A DNA stretch of 31,540 bases from Betaproteobacteria bacterium (GTDB lineage Bacteria > Pseudomonadota > Gammaproteobacteria > Burkholderiales > Burkholderiaceae_A). The DNA is taken from positions 1-31,540 of the forward strand of contig JAOINQ010000007.1 of NCBI GenBank assembly GCA_028139685.1, written 5' to 3'. Each line of letters begins with the position of its first letter. Within the stretch, counting starts at the first letter, position 1. Under the pieces are notes generated by a model that saw only the letters and a list, made by a program, of their open reading frames with translations, searched no databases and was not told the DNA's origin. Below are positions 17,450-25,539 of this stretch, in pieces. The translations under genes were made by a program, and so were the position numbers.

Positions 17450-18436
17450 CCAGCATCAAACAAAAAAACCGTCAAGGTAAGTGTAACAGGGGCCAGTGGC
17501 CAAATCGGCTACGCTATTTTATTCCGCATTCTCAATGGAGAAGTCTTTGGAAAACACATCAAGATCGATCTTCAACTTATTGATATTAATGTAGATAAAA
17601 TTCAAAAAGCCCTCCATGGTGTAGCGTTAGAGCTAGAAGATTGCGCATTTCCATTATTGAACAATTTAAGTTTACATTCAGACCCCCGCACTGGTTTTAC
17701 AGATACAGAATATTGTTTCCTAATAGGAGCAAAACCTAGAGGACCGGGCATGGAAAGAAAGGATTTGCTCCAGGCAAATGGGCAAATATTCAAAACCCAA
17801 GGGGTTGCACTGAATGAAAAAGCCTCTAGGAAAGTTAAAGTTGTTGTTGTAGGCAATCCTGCGAATACAAATGCTTATATAGCAATGATGTCAGCGCCAG
17901 ATCTTTCAAAGGACAATTTTTCCGCAATGATGCGTCTCGATCACAATAGAGCCATGAACCAAGTAGCGAATAAGCTAGACTCAAATGTAAATAGACTGTC
18001 AAACATTTGCGTTTGGGGAAATCACTCTCCTACTATGGTGGTAGACATTACTAATGGGTTTCTAGATGGTTCGAATGAACTAAATGATTTGCTTGATAAG
18101 GAATGGGTAGCACAGACTTTACAGCCAACCGTTGCGAAACGAGGGGCGGAAATTATCAGACAGCGTGGATTGTCATCTGCGGCTAGTGCTGCCAGCGCCG
18201 CTATTGACCATATGCACGATTGGGTTAACGGAACAACTTGGACAACTATGGGAGTTCCGTCTAACGGTGAATATGGTATACCTGAAAATATTATTTCTGG
18301 ATTTCCAGTAAACTGCGCGGACGAGAGGTATTCCATAATTCAAAACTTGGAGATCAGTGATGTATTGCAAAGTAAGATAGGGATTTCAATTGCGGAGCTT
18401 CAGGATGAACAGGAAAACATTAAAGGTCTTTTATAG
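17447..18436 (+). CDS. mdh: Malate dehydrogenase
   Basis: 329 aa from a TTG start. The NAD-binding loop is VTGASGQIGYAILFRI. The substrate loop GAKPRGPGMERKDLL provides the catalytic arginines. RLDHNRAMNQVA and the catalytic histidine in WGNHSPTMVVD complete the site. This is the two-domain type related to cytosolic eukaryotic MDH, common in betaproteobacteria. It interconverts malate and oxaloacetate, the substrate of the citrate synthase encoded across the divergent promoter region. The 17345-17446 gap must hold promoters for both mdh and sdhC; I could not pick a convincing -35/-10 pair. Confidence 0.95.
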   Translation: MPASNKKTVKVSVTGASGQIGYAILFRILNGEVFGKHIKIDLQLIDINVDKIQKALHGVALELEDCAFPLLNNLSLHSDPRTGFTDTEYCFLIGAKPRGPGMERKDLLQANGQIFKTQGVALNEKASRKVKVVVVGNPANTNAYIAMMSAPDLSKDNFSAMMRLDHNRAMNQVANKLDSNVNRLSNICVWGNHSPTMVVDITNGFLDGSNELNDLLDKEWVAQTLQPTVAKRGAEIIRQRGLSSAASAASAAIDHMHDWVNGTTWTTMGVPSNGEYGIPENIISGFPVNCADERYSIIQNLEISDVLQSKIGISIAELQDEQENIKGLL

Positions 18437-18595
18437 CAATCCTTGTCTGGGTAAGGAAAAGCTAGTTTAATACTATTTATCTGTAGACAATTTTGGGGAT
18501 AATTGGAAAAAATATTGTTTTCAAATTTGTTTAGAAGAATGTTCAGAAGCAGAAAAATTAATAATTTAAACTAAAAGTCTTCAGAAGGAGTTTTA

Positions 18596-19768
18596 ATGAA
18601 ACAATCACCCTCCTCAAAAAGAGGCAGAAGTCTTCGAGGCGCAGAGTCCTTAATTAGGTTAGCTGAGGGTTTGGCAACTTCAGGAAGTCGTGCTGAGGAT
18701 GTTTATTGGAACAAGAAACTTGAAGCGGAAATTAAAAGAGTAATCCTAGAAAAAGATGAGATTTCCTTAAACGTGGCTCTAGATAAACTTTCAGAAAAAG
18801 AGTCTAGGGCACATGAAGAACTAGCTGATGCCATAGAGGGGTGTGTCGAGTTTGAAAGGATCATCGTTGGCGAAAAAACATTTGACTCATTGCTTATAAC
18901 GGCTCCAATACTGGCATGGTCAACTATGGGCTTAGCGAATTTTAATGTTACCCCTGAACAACTAGAGGAAATAAGTCGCTTACTTAAAAAATATGTTTTT
19001 AATCAAAATGCCCAAATTTCTTTGGTTAACTATCTATATTCCCCTGACCAGCTTCCCGAGTCATTTATTGAAACAAAACAGTTAAAAAAAGCTATTACTC
19101 ACGCTTTGTTAAAGGGGCATCATCTATTACTTGATGAAGGAGAGGTCAAAGAGACAGCTACATTTTTAGCCGATCAAAGGCATCTTCTCGGGGTGGTAGC
19201 GGTTGCTAAAGGCGATCATATATTTAGATGGCAGGAAGATTTTATGCAGCCTGAAGAAATTGAGGCTTCATGGAAAAAAGTTAGTAACGATATATTTTCA
19301 AAAATTATGCCTCAATGTGCTAAAGATGTAGTTCTTCCTAGGGCGTACTATGTTGCTTGTAGAGATGCTGATAGACAGCTGCGAAAATTTTCTATTAATG
19401 CGTCCGTTTCTTATTTATCATCTTCGTCTTCTATAACCAACGAATCCCTTCTAGTCGTAATAGGTGGTTGTTATGATAGACAACTTGAAGAATACCGTAT
19501 CAGTTTTTGCGACAAAAGAACTTTTGAGGTTTATCATGGCATCGTATGGCCATTATTAGGACCAGAAGACGAATTCAGCGAGCTTAATGAGGTTATTGAG
19601 CAGTGTTTAAAGTCATGTGGCATATCTGAGGTGAAGTTTTTAACGCAACGCTTACCGTTAGAGTATTGTGAAGATTGTGGCTCACCGCTATATCCAAACA
19701 TCGAAGGCGAAATGGTACATACTGAGCAACCCGAAAGCGATGACTTCCAGCACCAACATATCCATTAG
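18596..19768 (+). CDS. DUF2863 family protein, function unknown
   Basis: 390 aa, soluble. The opening (SLRGAESLIRLAEGLATSGS, then RAEDVYWNKKLEAEI) matches what I recall of DUF2863 proteins, which are known mainly from betaproteobacteria. The C-terminus carries one CEDCGSPLYPN motif (Cys358, Cys361), then a Glu/Asp stretch and a His-rich end (HQHIH), which together could bind a metal. A strong AGAAGGAG site sits 6 bases before the ATG. It stands alone between mdh and the convergent receptor gene, whose end is 10 bases away. No enzymatic motif was recognised. Confidence 0.82.
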   Translation: MKQSPSSKRGRSLRGAESLIRLAEGLATSGSRAEDVYWNKKLEAEIKRVILEKDEISLNVALDKLSEKESRAHEELADAIEGCVEFERIIVGEKTFDSLLITAPILAWSTMGLANFNVTPEQLEEISRLLKKYVFNQNAQISLVNYLYSPDQLPESFIETKQLKKAITHALLKGHHLLLDEGEVKETATFLADQRHLLGVVAVAKGDHIFRWQEDFMQPEEIEASWKKVSNDIFSKIMPQCAKDVVLPRAYYVACRDADRQLRKFSINASVSYLSSSSSITNESLLVVIGGCYDRQLEEYRISFCDKRTFEVYHGIVWPLLGPEDEFSELNEVIEQCLKSCGISEVKFLTQRLPLEYCEDCGSPLYPNIEGEMVHTEQPESDDFQHQHIH

Positions 19769-19778
19769 GAATTGATCT

Positions 19779-21611
19779 CTAATAATTCGCATTTACCCCT
19801 ATCGTAAACTGTTGTGGCATAGTGTTATAGCCATAAGCGAGTTGATACCTTTTATTCGTTATGTTTTGCATAGTTACAAAGAAATTAATAATGTTGTTCA
19901 GTTTGTATTTGACTGAGCTGTTTATTACAAAGTACTTTGGCAAGTTTTGCGCGGAATAATCACTATCCTTTCTACCCGAAGATCCCGTACCACGTATTGA
20001 AAAACCATACCTATTCTTTTTCAAGCTGAATCCAATGGATCCAAAAAAGTTTGCTCTTCTAGCGCTCTGAATTAACGTTGATGGGTTTAAACCATCAGGA
20101 GATTGAGGGTTTTGAAAAGTAAAAGAAACATCAAAGTTTTTTATATCGCTAATATTTTTTAATGAAACTTCAAATCCTGAATTATGAAGATGAGAAAAAT
20201 TTTTCGCTTTGTAACCATCAGCAGGGTCGTAAGTAATAGGGTTGTTTGTTTTCGTGTCAAAGTAAAACATCCTAAACATTAACGAGTCGTTCAAAAAAGT
20301 ATAACCAGCCTCAAATTGCTCATGTTCCTCAGGTAAAACTTCAGAATTTGTTGATAAAGCGTATGCATTTGGCGAAACAAATCCCGTGGAGTGGTTAAGG
20401 TTGAAGGTATGTCCTGGTGTAATTGAATAACCAAATCCCATTAGATAAGTTACTCGAGATTTGAATCGATTGGTATTGTCATTTCTTAGATTTGCTTGCA
20501 AAGAGACGGGGCCGCGTTGACCAACGTATGCTATGAATACTGATTCGAAGTCTCTGCCTCTAATGCCCGATGAGGAAGGATTCCGGCTTACCGATCGCTT
20601 TTCTACCCCTAGTAGAAGGTTACTGTCATCATCTAACCTGATGTCGTTTTGGAAAGCGACTTTATCTTCTTTCGTAACAAAAAATTGTCCGTAGTTATAC
20701 CGTAATTTGATCTTCGAACTATCAAATGAGATTTGAGCAGTGTTATCGTTGGCAAAATCTAGGTTATAAACAAAATTTATTTGTTCTTGATCTGAATTTT
20801 GTTTTGGGTTGTTACCAAAAAATGAATTATCAAAAAAAGTTTCGGAGTCGGTTTTGAAGTATATTAAATTTGCTGAGCCATTTTTTAGACGTTTTAAAAA
20901 GCTTATGTTTATCGTTTCATTTTTGTGTTTGTCTTTATCATAATCTGTTGGATCAGAGGAGAAAGTTTGAGTAGGATTTGTTGCTGAAAAGCCATTTGTT
21001 TGCAATAAATTTCCAGAAATTAAGGCAGTTAGCGAGTCATCGACAGGCGTCTCTATGTTAAAACTAATATTTTTATTTCCATAGCTCCCTGTCTCAAGCC
21101 GGACTAATTTATTGGCTCGTTCATCGACGTTGTAACTAGCTTTTGTCGTACTGATATTTATTACGCCACCGATCGCCCCCTCTCCATAGACAGAGGACAT
21201 ATTCCCGGGAACAACTTCTATTCTCTCTATTAAATCCAAAGGTATATTTTCAGCGAGAGACGATTGAGTTAATTCATCTCTCAAACGCACACCATTTAGC
21301 AATACTAAAACATTACGACTTTCTGACCCCCTTAAAAAAAAGGACGTTACAGCTCCTAGGCCCCCATTTCGACCCACCTGAACAGAGGAGCGATTTTGCA
21401 AAAGATCTGCTAATGATTTAACGCCAGATTGTTCAATATCTTCCCTATTGAATATGGAGATATTCGAAAATGTTTTTGATAACCTTTGTTCTAAACCTGC
21501 ACCACTAACCGTTATTGGGTCAAGTTGCGTTGCTTTTAGGTTTCCTTTCGGAAAAGTAAAGGCGGATTGAATAAGTAAAACTGACCAAAATACTCGAAAC
21601 CAACTGTTCAT
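19779..21611 (-). CDS. btuB: TonB-dependent outer membrane receptor, BtuB-like (vitamin B12)
   Basis: 610 aa. A short signal peptide (about 1-19) is followed by a TonB-box-like DPITVSG (about 31-37). The plug domain includes SGVKSLADLLQNRSSVQVGR, FLRGSESRNVLVLLNGVRL and SSVYGEGAIGGVINI. A beta-barrel then extends to the C-terminal strand QQFTIGVNANY, which ends in an aromatic residue as BAM substrates do. The size matches E. coli BtuB (614 aa). The cobalamin assignment rests mainly on the riboswitch at 21621-21825 directly upstream. It imports corrinoids across the outer membrane with TonB energy. No btuCDF or B12-dependent enzyme is in the window. Confidence 0.9.
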   Translation of the reverse strand: MNSWFRVFWSVLLIQSAFTFPKGNLKATQLDPITVSGAGLEQRLSKTFSNISIFNREDIEQSGVKSLADLLQNRSSVQVGRNGGLGAVTSFFLRGSESRNVLVLLNGVRLRDELTQSSLAENIPLDLIERIEVVPGNMSSVYGEGAIGGVINISTTKASYNVDERANKLVRLETGSYGNKNISFNIETPVDDSLTALISGNLLQTNGFSATNPTQTFSSDPTDYDKDKHKNETINISFLKRLKNGSANLIYFKTDSETFFDNSFFGNNPKQNSDQEQINFVYNLDFANDNTAQISFDSSKIKLRYNYGQFFVTKEDKVAFQNDIRLDDDSNLLLGVEKRSVSRNPSSSGIRGRDFESVFIAYVGQRGPVSLQANLRNDNTNRFKSRVTYLMGFGYSITPGHTFNLNHSTGFVSPNAYALSTNSEVLPEEHEQFEAGYTFLNDSLMFRMFYFDTKTNNPITYDPADGYKAKNFSHLHNSGFEVSLKNISDIKNFDVSFTFQNPQSPDGLNPSTLIQSARRANFFGSIGFSLKKNRYGFSIRGTGSSGRKDSDYSAQNLPKYFVINSSVKYKLNNIINFFVTMQNITNKRYQLAYGYNTMPQQFTIGVNANY

Positions 21612-21620
21612 TTTTCTTTT

Positions 21621-21825
21621 CCCGGCCCAGCCCCCAGGGCTTTAAAGTTTACAAAACGGCCGGTATCCAGGCTCCGAAGATCGATTTGAAATCGTAAGAA
21701 ACTCAACCTTCCCAAAAATTTTCATTTTCAGTGGATAATGAGTTCTCACTTCGCTACTGTTTTGGGGAAAGCATTGGATTTTGACCAATTTCCCGTTTAA
21801 CTGTTTAAGCACCGTTTCTGAAACT
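21621..21825 (-). ncRNA. Cobalamin (B12) riboswitch in the btuB leader
   Basis: Read on the minus strand, the conserved elements come in the right order: GGTGC (21813-21809), GGGAA (21794-21790), AATCCAATGC then a CCCC-containing loop (21780-21757), CCACTG (21734-21729, a B12-box-like element), GGGAAGG (21713-21707) and GGAGCCTGGATACCGGCC (21675-21658). An expression platform follows. CCGGCC (21658-21663) can pair with GGCCGG (21622-21627), enclosing a small hairpin AGCCC/GGGCT (21629-21641) just before the start codon. The platform lies close to the ribosome binding region and has no U-run, which suggests translational rather than terminator control. The core deviates from consensus (for example TTTCCCCAAAACAG where CCCCCGCAACTG is usual), but the overall match is strong. 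Confidence 0.88.
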
Positions 21826-21858
21826 GAAAGTGTATAGTAAGTCTGACAGCTCTGCAAC

Positions 21859-21887
21859 TATATAATGTAATAAAAATCTTACAGCAA
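21859..21887 (-). promoter_or_regulatory. Sigma70-like promoter for the btuB riboswitch transcript
   Basis: On the minus strand, TTGCTG (21887-21882), a 17-base spacer, then TATATA (21864-21859). The predicted start near 21852 lies about 30 bases before the first conserved riboswitch element, which is a sensible distance. Confidence 0.5.
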
Positions 21888-21925
21888 GAGTTTGAAGCTA
21901 GCCGCACATTTTACAATCATAAGGT

Positions 21926-21955
21926 TTGCTGTGTGGCACAATATTCCGATATACG
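21926..21955 (+). promoter_or_regulatory. Possible sigma70-like promoter reading toward the structured RNA and ccm operon
   Basis: TTGCTG (21926-21931), 18-base spacer, TATACG (21950-21955). The -10 is weak. A start near 21962 would give a transcript that covers the structured segment and then ccmI. Confidence 0.25.
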
Positions 21956-21992
21956 ACTTGCTAACAACAAAAACACATGACATTTTCATTCA

Positions 21993-22152
21993 TAATGTTC
22001 GCAGAATTTGTTGGGAAATGGTATAACCCTGAGGGAGTAAAGTTTGTATTGCCTTATAATACAAATTCGTGGAGCGAAGAACCTGCTGTTTGCGAATCAA
22101 TTAACGCGGGTCAACTAAACTTTACTATAGTATTACAGTCACAGATGCATTA
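21993..22152 (+). ncRNA. Candidate structured RNA before ccmI (possibly 6S-like)
   Basis: No coding frame explains this stretch. A perfect 10-base inverted repeat, AGTAAAGTTT (22036-22045) and AAACTTTACT (22117-22126), encloses three further helices: TTTGTATT/AATACAAA (22043-22050 with 22058-22065), TTCG/CGAA (22066-22069 with 22075-22078) and ACCTGC/GCGGGT (22081-22086 with 22106-22111). A closing TAATG/CATTA pair lies at 21993-21997 and 22148-22152. Elements of E. coli 6S RNA recur in order: ATGTTCGCA (21995), CCCTGAG (22027), TTACAG (22133) and GCAT (22147). The first-to-TTACAG distance is 138 here and 142 in E. coli. The interior does not fold as a simple 6S rod, so a riboswitch-like leader for the ccm genes is the alternative. 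Confidence 0.4.
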
Positions 22153-22190
22153 AACAAACATCACGCTAAGCAATACATGCTCTTTCCCTT

Positions 22191-23285
22191 ATGTTTTTAT
22201 TTTTATTGACTTCGTTTTGTATTTTTTCTGGAATTGCAATTTACTTGTATAGAATTTGGGGTTCCTCATATACGTTTTCGTTAGTTTCTGTAACGATTAT
22301 CTCCGCTTTAATGTATTCGATGGTAGGTTCACTTAGCGAAACCGCAATGGATGTTTCTTTTTCAGCAAAAAAAAGCCTTTTGACAGAATCTCTTTTTGGA
22401 AATGCTCTTATTACTAACCATGCAACAGATATAAGTGGTCTAAATGAATATATACAATCTCTTGAAAAAGATTTAAGCGTCGACAATACTGATATTAATA
22501 AATGGGTTTTGCTGGCCAGGTCACAAATGAAAAAACAAGATTTCAAAAAAGCATCCGAAGCATACGAAGAAGCATTGAAAATCCTACCTGAACAAACCGA
22601 TTTAATGACTGAGCTAGCAGATTCGCTAGCGATGATCGATGATGGGAATTTAAATGGAAAACCGATGAAGTTAATTGCACGGGTTTTAGAACTAGAACCC
22701 ACTCATCAAAAAGCACTGGCTTTGGCTGCAACTAACGCTATGAATAACACAGAGATAGGGAATGCAATCGACTATTGGACCAGACTTAAAAATACCCTAC
22801 CGGCAAATTCTGATGATGGGAAAAAAATTTCCACCATAATACGAGCTTTAAAGGGAGACAGTCCCCCAGAATCTAATATCTCATCTAAGAAAAAACCCGG
22901 GGGGAAAGTATTAGAGGGAAAACTTAGTATAGATAAAAACTTGTTTTCCTCAATTCAGAAATCTTTGTCTAGGAAATCTGCAATTTTTCTAATTGTAAAA
23001 GAAAAAAATGAACTTAAAGTTCCAATTGCAGTTAAAAGAATTTCTTTTGAGCAGTTTAACGAATCACTGATGAAACGCAAGTTCATTAATTTTAAGGTTT
23101 CTGATGTTCACAGCATGAGAACGGAAGTTAAACTTAGCGATTTTGTCGAAGTTATAGTTTCAGCAAGACTATCTTTGTCTGGTCAGGTAAAACCGCAAGC
23201 TGGAGATTTAATAACAAATATTTCACTCGTTAAAAGTGATGAAAAGTTTGTAAAACTTCGGTTTTTAGAAAACGCAGATAATTGA
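22191..23285 (+). CDS. ccmI: Cytochrome c maturation protein CcmI-like (TPR, apocytochrome chaperone)
   Basis: 364 aa. Two N-terminal membrane segments (about 1-18 and 26-48) bracket a short loop, as in CcmI/CycH. TPR repeats follow at about 100-215 (NKWVLLARSQMKKQDFKKAS, EAYEEALKILPEQTDLMTEL). The C-terminal periplasmic domain, about 245-360, has the CcmI pattern: GKLSIDKNLFSSIQ, AIFLIVKEKNELKVPIAVKR, LSDFVEVIVSARLSLSGQVK. CcmI binds apocytochrome c C-termini and delivers them to CcmF/CcmH. Its TGA shares a base with the next ATG (23285). CcmI is usually last in ccm operons; here it is first. No Shine-Dalgarno site is visible before the ATG. Confidence 0.83.
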   Translation: MFLFLLTSFCIFSGIAIYLYRIWGSSYTFSLVSVTIISALMYSMVGSLSETAMDVSFSAKKSLLTESLFGNALITNHATDISGLNEYIQSLEKDLSVDNTDINKWVLLARSQMKKQDFKKASEAYEEALKILPEQTDLMTELADSLAMIDDGNLNGKPMKLIARVLELEPTHQKALALAATNAMNNTEIGNAIDYWTRLKNTLPANSDDGKKISTIIRALKGDSPPESNISSKKKPGGKVLEGKLSIDKNLFSSIQKSLSRKSAIFLIVKEKNELKVPIAVKRISFEQFNESLMKRKFINFKVSDVHSMRTEVKLSDFVEVIVSARLSLSGQVKPQAGDLITNISLVKSDEKFVKLRFLENADN

Positions 23286-24643
23286 TGCTTACTCTAACTG
23301 ATGTCACTCTTGCAAAGAGTAAGAAAACACTATTGAAGGAATTCAGTTTTTCCCTTAAAGGTGGGCAAATACTTCAAGTTATGGGCCCCAATGGTGCTGG
23401 AAAAACTACGCTTTTAAGATCTATCTCTGAGATCTCTCCGCCAACAGAGGGCATTATCCAATCAACCTTTGCATCCACTTTGTTCATACCAACGAATGGC
23501 GGCTACCGACATGAGCTATCAGCTTTTCAGATACTAAACGATATGTCAAGCGAAGGAGCGGATACAATATTGAAAAGACTTTACGACTTTAGGCTCGCAG
23601 ATGTAAAAGATAAACCTTTAGCATCAGTATCTGACGGGCAAAAAAAAAGGGTAATGTTCGCAGGGATTGACATAAAAGAAAATACATTACTAATAATCGA
23701 CGAGCCCTTTAATACGTTAGACAACGATGGTTTGATAGCACTACTGAAAATTTTTTCCGAAATATGTTCCAAAGGGGGTGCTGTTGTACTTTCTACCCAC
23801 ATATCATTAAAAGAGATTTTATCGATTGTTAATAATAATTACTTTTTCAAAGAGTTGGAAATTCGTTTACTAGAGATTTGCCCGCATGATCCTCGTGGTT
23901 GGAAACTTTCAAAAGGTTCTGAAAGCTCGAGCGATCAGAAATCAACAAATATTGTAGTGAAAAAAAGATTCGAATTTGTAAACGAATTTGGCAAAAATAT
24001 AATCCGTGAATCTCAACTTATAAAAAAAGAATTTTCAGACCTTAGTTGGCCGATTGTATTGTTTTTGATGATTGTTTGTGTGATCCCCTTAGGGACAACA
24101 CTAAACCAAAATGATTTGGTAAATATCGTAAGCGGTGTCTTTTGGATTTCTATGTTACTTGTAATGATCTTCGCATCAAATAGATTACTTCACCCAGAGT
24201 TCAATCAGGGCGTACTTGACCAACTTATTGTTAAGAAACGCTCTCTCAGTATCTACTGCTTTATTAAGGCCATTATCAACTGGATTTTAGTTGGTTTGCC
24301 GATATCGATTTTATCACTGCCGCTATCAATAGCTTACGGTCTACCGAGTGCCTCTGCCTCAGCTATGTGTATTAGCCTTGCTATTGGAAGTTTGTTTATC
24401 TCAGGTACCTTGGTTTTTTTTTCTTCGTTGGGGCTTATGGCAAGACAAGCACAGACTGTCATATCCCTACTGTCTTTGCCTATTCTTATCCCGCTGATGA
24501 TATTTGGTTCTGCTATAGTGAGGGGTACGTTAGATGGAACATCTGTGAATAATTTATATTTGTTACTCGCGGGTATGTCATTATTTTGCATACTCATTGT
24601 CCCTTTTATATGTGAAAAGTTAATTGTTCTCGCTTCGGAATGA
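23285..24643 (+). CDS. ccmAB: CcmA-CcmB fusion: haem exporter ATPase plus membrane permease in one protein
   Basis: 452 aa, about the sum of CcmA (about 205) and CcmB (about 220). Residues 1-205 are an ABC ATPase: Walker A GPNGAGKTT (34-42), signature VSDGQKKR (115-122, in place of LSxGQ), Walker B LLIIDEP (135-141) and H-loop STH (His172). A polar linker spans about 205-240. Residues 241-452 match CcmB: RESQLIKKEFSDLSWPIVL, VIPLG, then FASNRLLHPEFNQGVLDQL, with six membrane segments to the end. No stop or internal gene start separates the halves. With CcmC and CcmD it forms the transporter that releases holo-CcmE. The ATG at 23285 overlaps the ccmI stop; a TTG at 23282 is in frame but less likely. 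Confidence 0.88.
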   Translation: MLTLTDVTLAKSKKTLLKEFSFSLKGGQILQVMGPNGAGKTTLLRSISEISPPTEGIIQSTFASTLFIPTNGGYRHELSAFQILNDMSSEGADTILKRLYDFRLADVKDKPLASVSDGQKKRVMFAGIDIKENTLLIIDEPFNTLDNDGLIALLKIFSEICSKGGAVVLSTHISLKEILSIVNNNYFFKELEIRLLEICPHDPRGWKLSKGSESSSDQKSTNIVVKKRFEFVNEFGKNIIRESQLIKKEFSDLSWPIVLFLMIVCVIPLGTTLNQNDLVNIVSGVFWISMLLVMIFASNRLLHPEFNQGVLDQLIVKKRSLSIYCFIKAIINWILVGLPISILSLPLSIAYGLPSASASAMCISLAIGSLFISGTLVFFSSLGLMARQAQTVISLLSLPILIPLMIFGSAIVRGTLDGTSVNNLYLLLAGMSLFCILIVPFICEKLIVLASE

Positions 24644-24647
24644 CTAA

Positions 24648-25373
24648 ATGTTGCAAAAGATAATTAAGTTATCGTCCCCTCCAGTCTTTTACGGTTTTGC
24701 CACACGTTTAATTTACTTGATCGCTGGGCTAGGGTTTCTATGTTTATCCTTTGGGATTTGGTACTCATTGTTCATAACTCCTGTGGATGCCCAACAGGGT
24801 GAGGTTTACAGGGTTCTGTATGTCCATGTTCCCGCGGCGTGGTTGTCAATGTTTATATACGTTGTTGCATGTGCTTATGCTGCAATTTATTGGATTTGGC
24901 GCACAAATGTTTCAGCAATCATGTTACGCGCTTCTTTACCAACTGGAGCATGGATGACAGTTCTTGCGTTAGTTACTGGCTCGTTATGGGGAAAACCGAC
25001 GTGGGGCACATATTGGGTCTGGGATGCAAGACTTACCACGGAACTTATATTGCTGTTCATATATTTGGGCCTCATAGCAGTAGGGAAAATGGTGGAAGAC
25101 AGTACAAAAACGGATAGAGCTTTATCTCTCATTACGCTGTTCGGTTTTATCAATATCCCCTTAATTTATTTTTCTGTTGTTTTTTGGAACACCTTACATC
25201 AAGGATTCTCTCTTGGTGCAACTCAGGCAGAAATGGCTTCTGAAATCAAAATCGGATTGGTTATTTGTACTATAGGGATTTGGTTAATGTGCTCCTCAAC
25301 AATATTGGTTCGTGCGAAGGCCTTACTATTGGAAAGAGAATGTGAGGCTCAATGGGTCAGGACAGCTGTCTAG
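24648..25373 (+). CDS. ccmC: Haem exporter protein CcmC
   Basis: 241 aa, six membrane segments. The tryptophan-rich haem-handling motif WGTYWVWDARLT is at 119-130. The two axial histidines sit at His60 (VHVPAAW) and His184 (NTLHQG), the same numbers as in E. coli CcmC. It loads haem onto CcmE on the periplasmic side. It starts 4 bases after the CcmA-CcmB fusion gene, and ccmD follows within 10 bases. Confidence 0.95.
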   Translation: MLQKIIKLSSPPVFYGFATRLIYLIAGLGFLCLSFGIWYSLFITPVDAQQGEVYRVLYVHVPAAWLSMFIYVVACAYAAIYWIWRTNVSAIMLRASLPTGAWMTVLALVTGSLWGKPTWGTYWVWDARLTTELILLFIYLGLIAVGKMVEDSTKTDRALSLITLFGFINIPLIYFSVVFWNTLHQGFSLGATQAEMASEIKIGLVICTIGIWLMCSSTILVRAKALLLERECEAQWVRTAV

Positions 25374-25383
25374 TGAAAATTAA

Positions 25384-25530
25384 ATGAGTCATGAGACTAT
25401 TATTTTGATTTGTTTTACTCTCACACTTGCAGTGATTTTCTTCGATTTTCTGTTGGGGGTGATTAATCTTAAACGAAAGGAACAAAATATTAAGAAGGAC
25501 CTCAAACTTAGTGATAATGATTCCGGATGA
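25384..25530 (+). CDS. ccmD: Haem exporter protein CcmD
   Basis: 48 aa. It opens MSHETIILICFTLTLAVIFF: a single membrane segment (about 5-26) followed by a basic, then mixed-charge tail (NLKRKEQNIKKD). The size, topology and position between ccmC and ccmE are those of CcmD, which has little sequence conservation. CcmD is needed to release holo-CcmE from the CcmABC complex. It is 10 bases after ccmC and 9 before ccmE. Confidence 0.85.
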   Translation: MSHETIILICFTLTLAVIFFDFLLGVINLKRKEQNIKKDLKLSDNDSG

Positions 25531-25539
25531 GGTAATTTA

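Larger units (their letters stand above)
21890..22190. other. Noncoding intergenic region between btuB leader and ccmI
   Basis: About 300 bases with no convincing coding frame on either strand. It separates the minus-strand btuB promoter from the plus-strand ccm operon. Its middle and right part hold the structured segment described separately. The 40 bases just before ccmI show no Shine-Dalgarno site. Confidence 0.7.

Noticed and set aside
18437..18595. Terminator or small gene between mdh and the DUF2863 gene
   Set aside because: Only a 4-bp stem (CCTT/AAGG) without a T run, and no small frame with a ribosome binding site other than the DUF2863 start.
21642..21857. A 71-codon minus-strand reading frame upstream of btuB
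   Set aside because: It coincides with the cobalamin riboswitch core; its protein has no recognisable features.
22036..22126. tRNA or tRNA-like gene (7-bp outer stem, three inner arms)
   Set aside because: Arm lengths, loop sequences and the lack of GTTC and CCA elements do not fit a tRNA.
23282..23284. TTG start for the CcmA-CcmB gene
   Set aside because: The next codon is an ATG overlapping the ccmI stop, the usual coupled arrangement.
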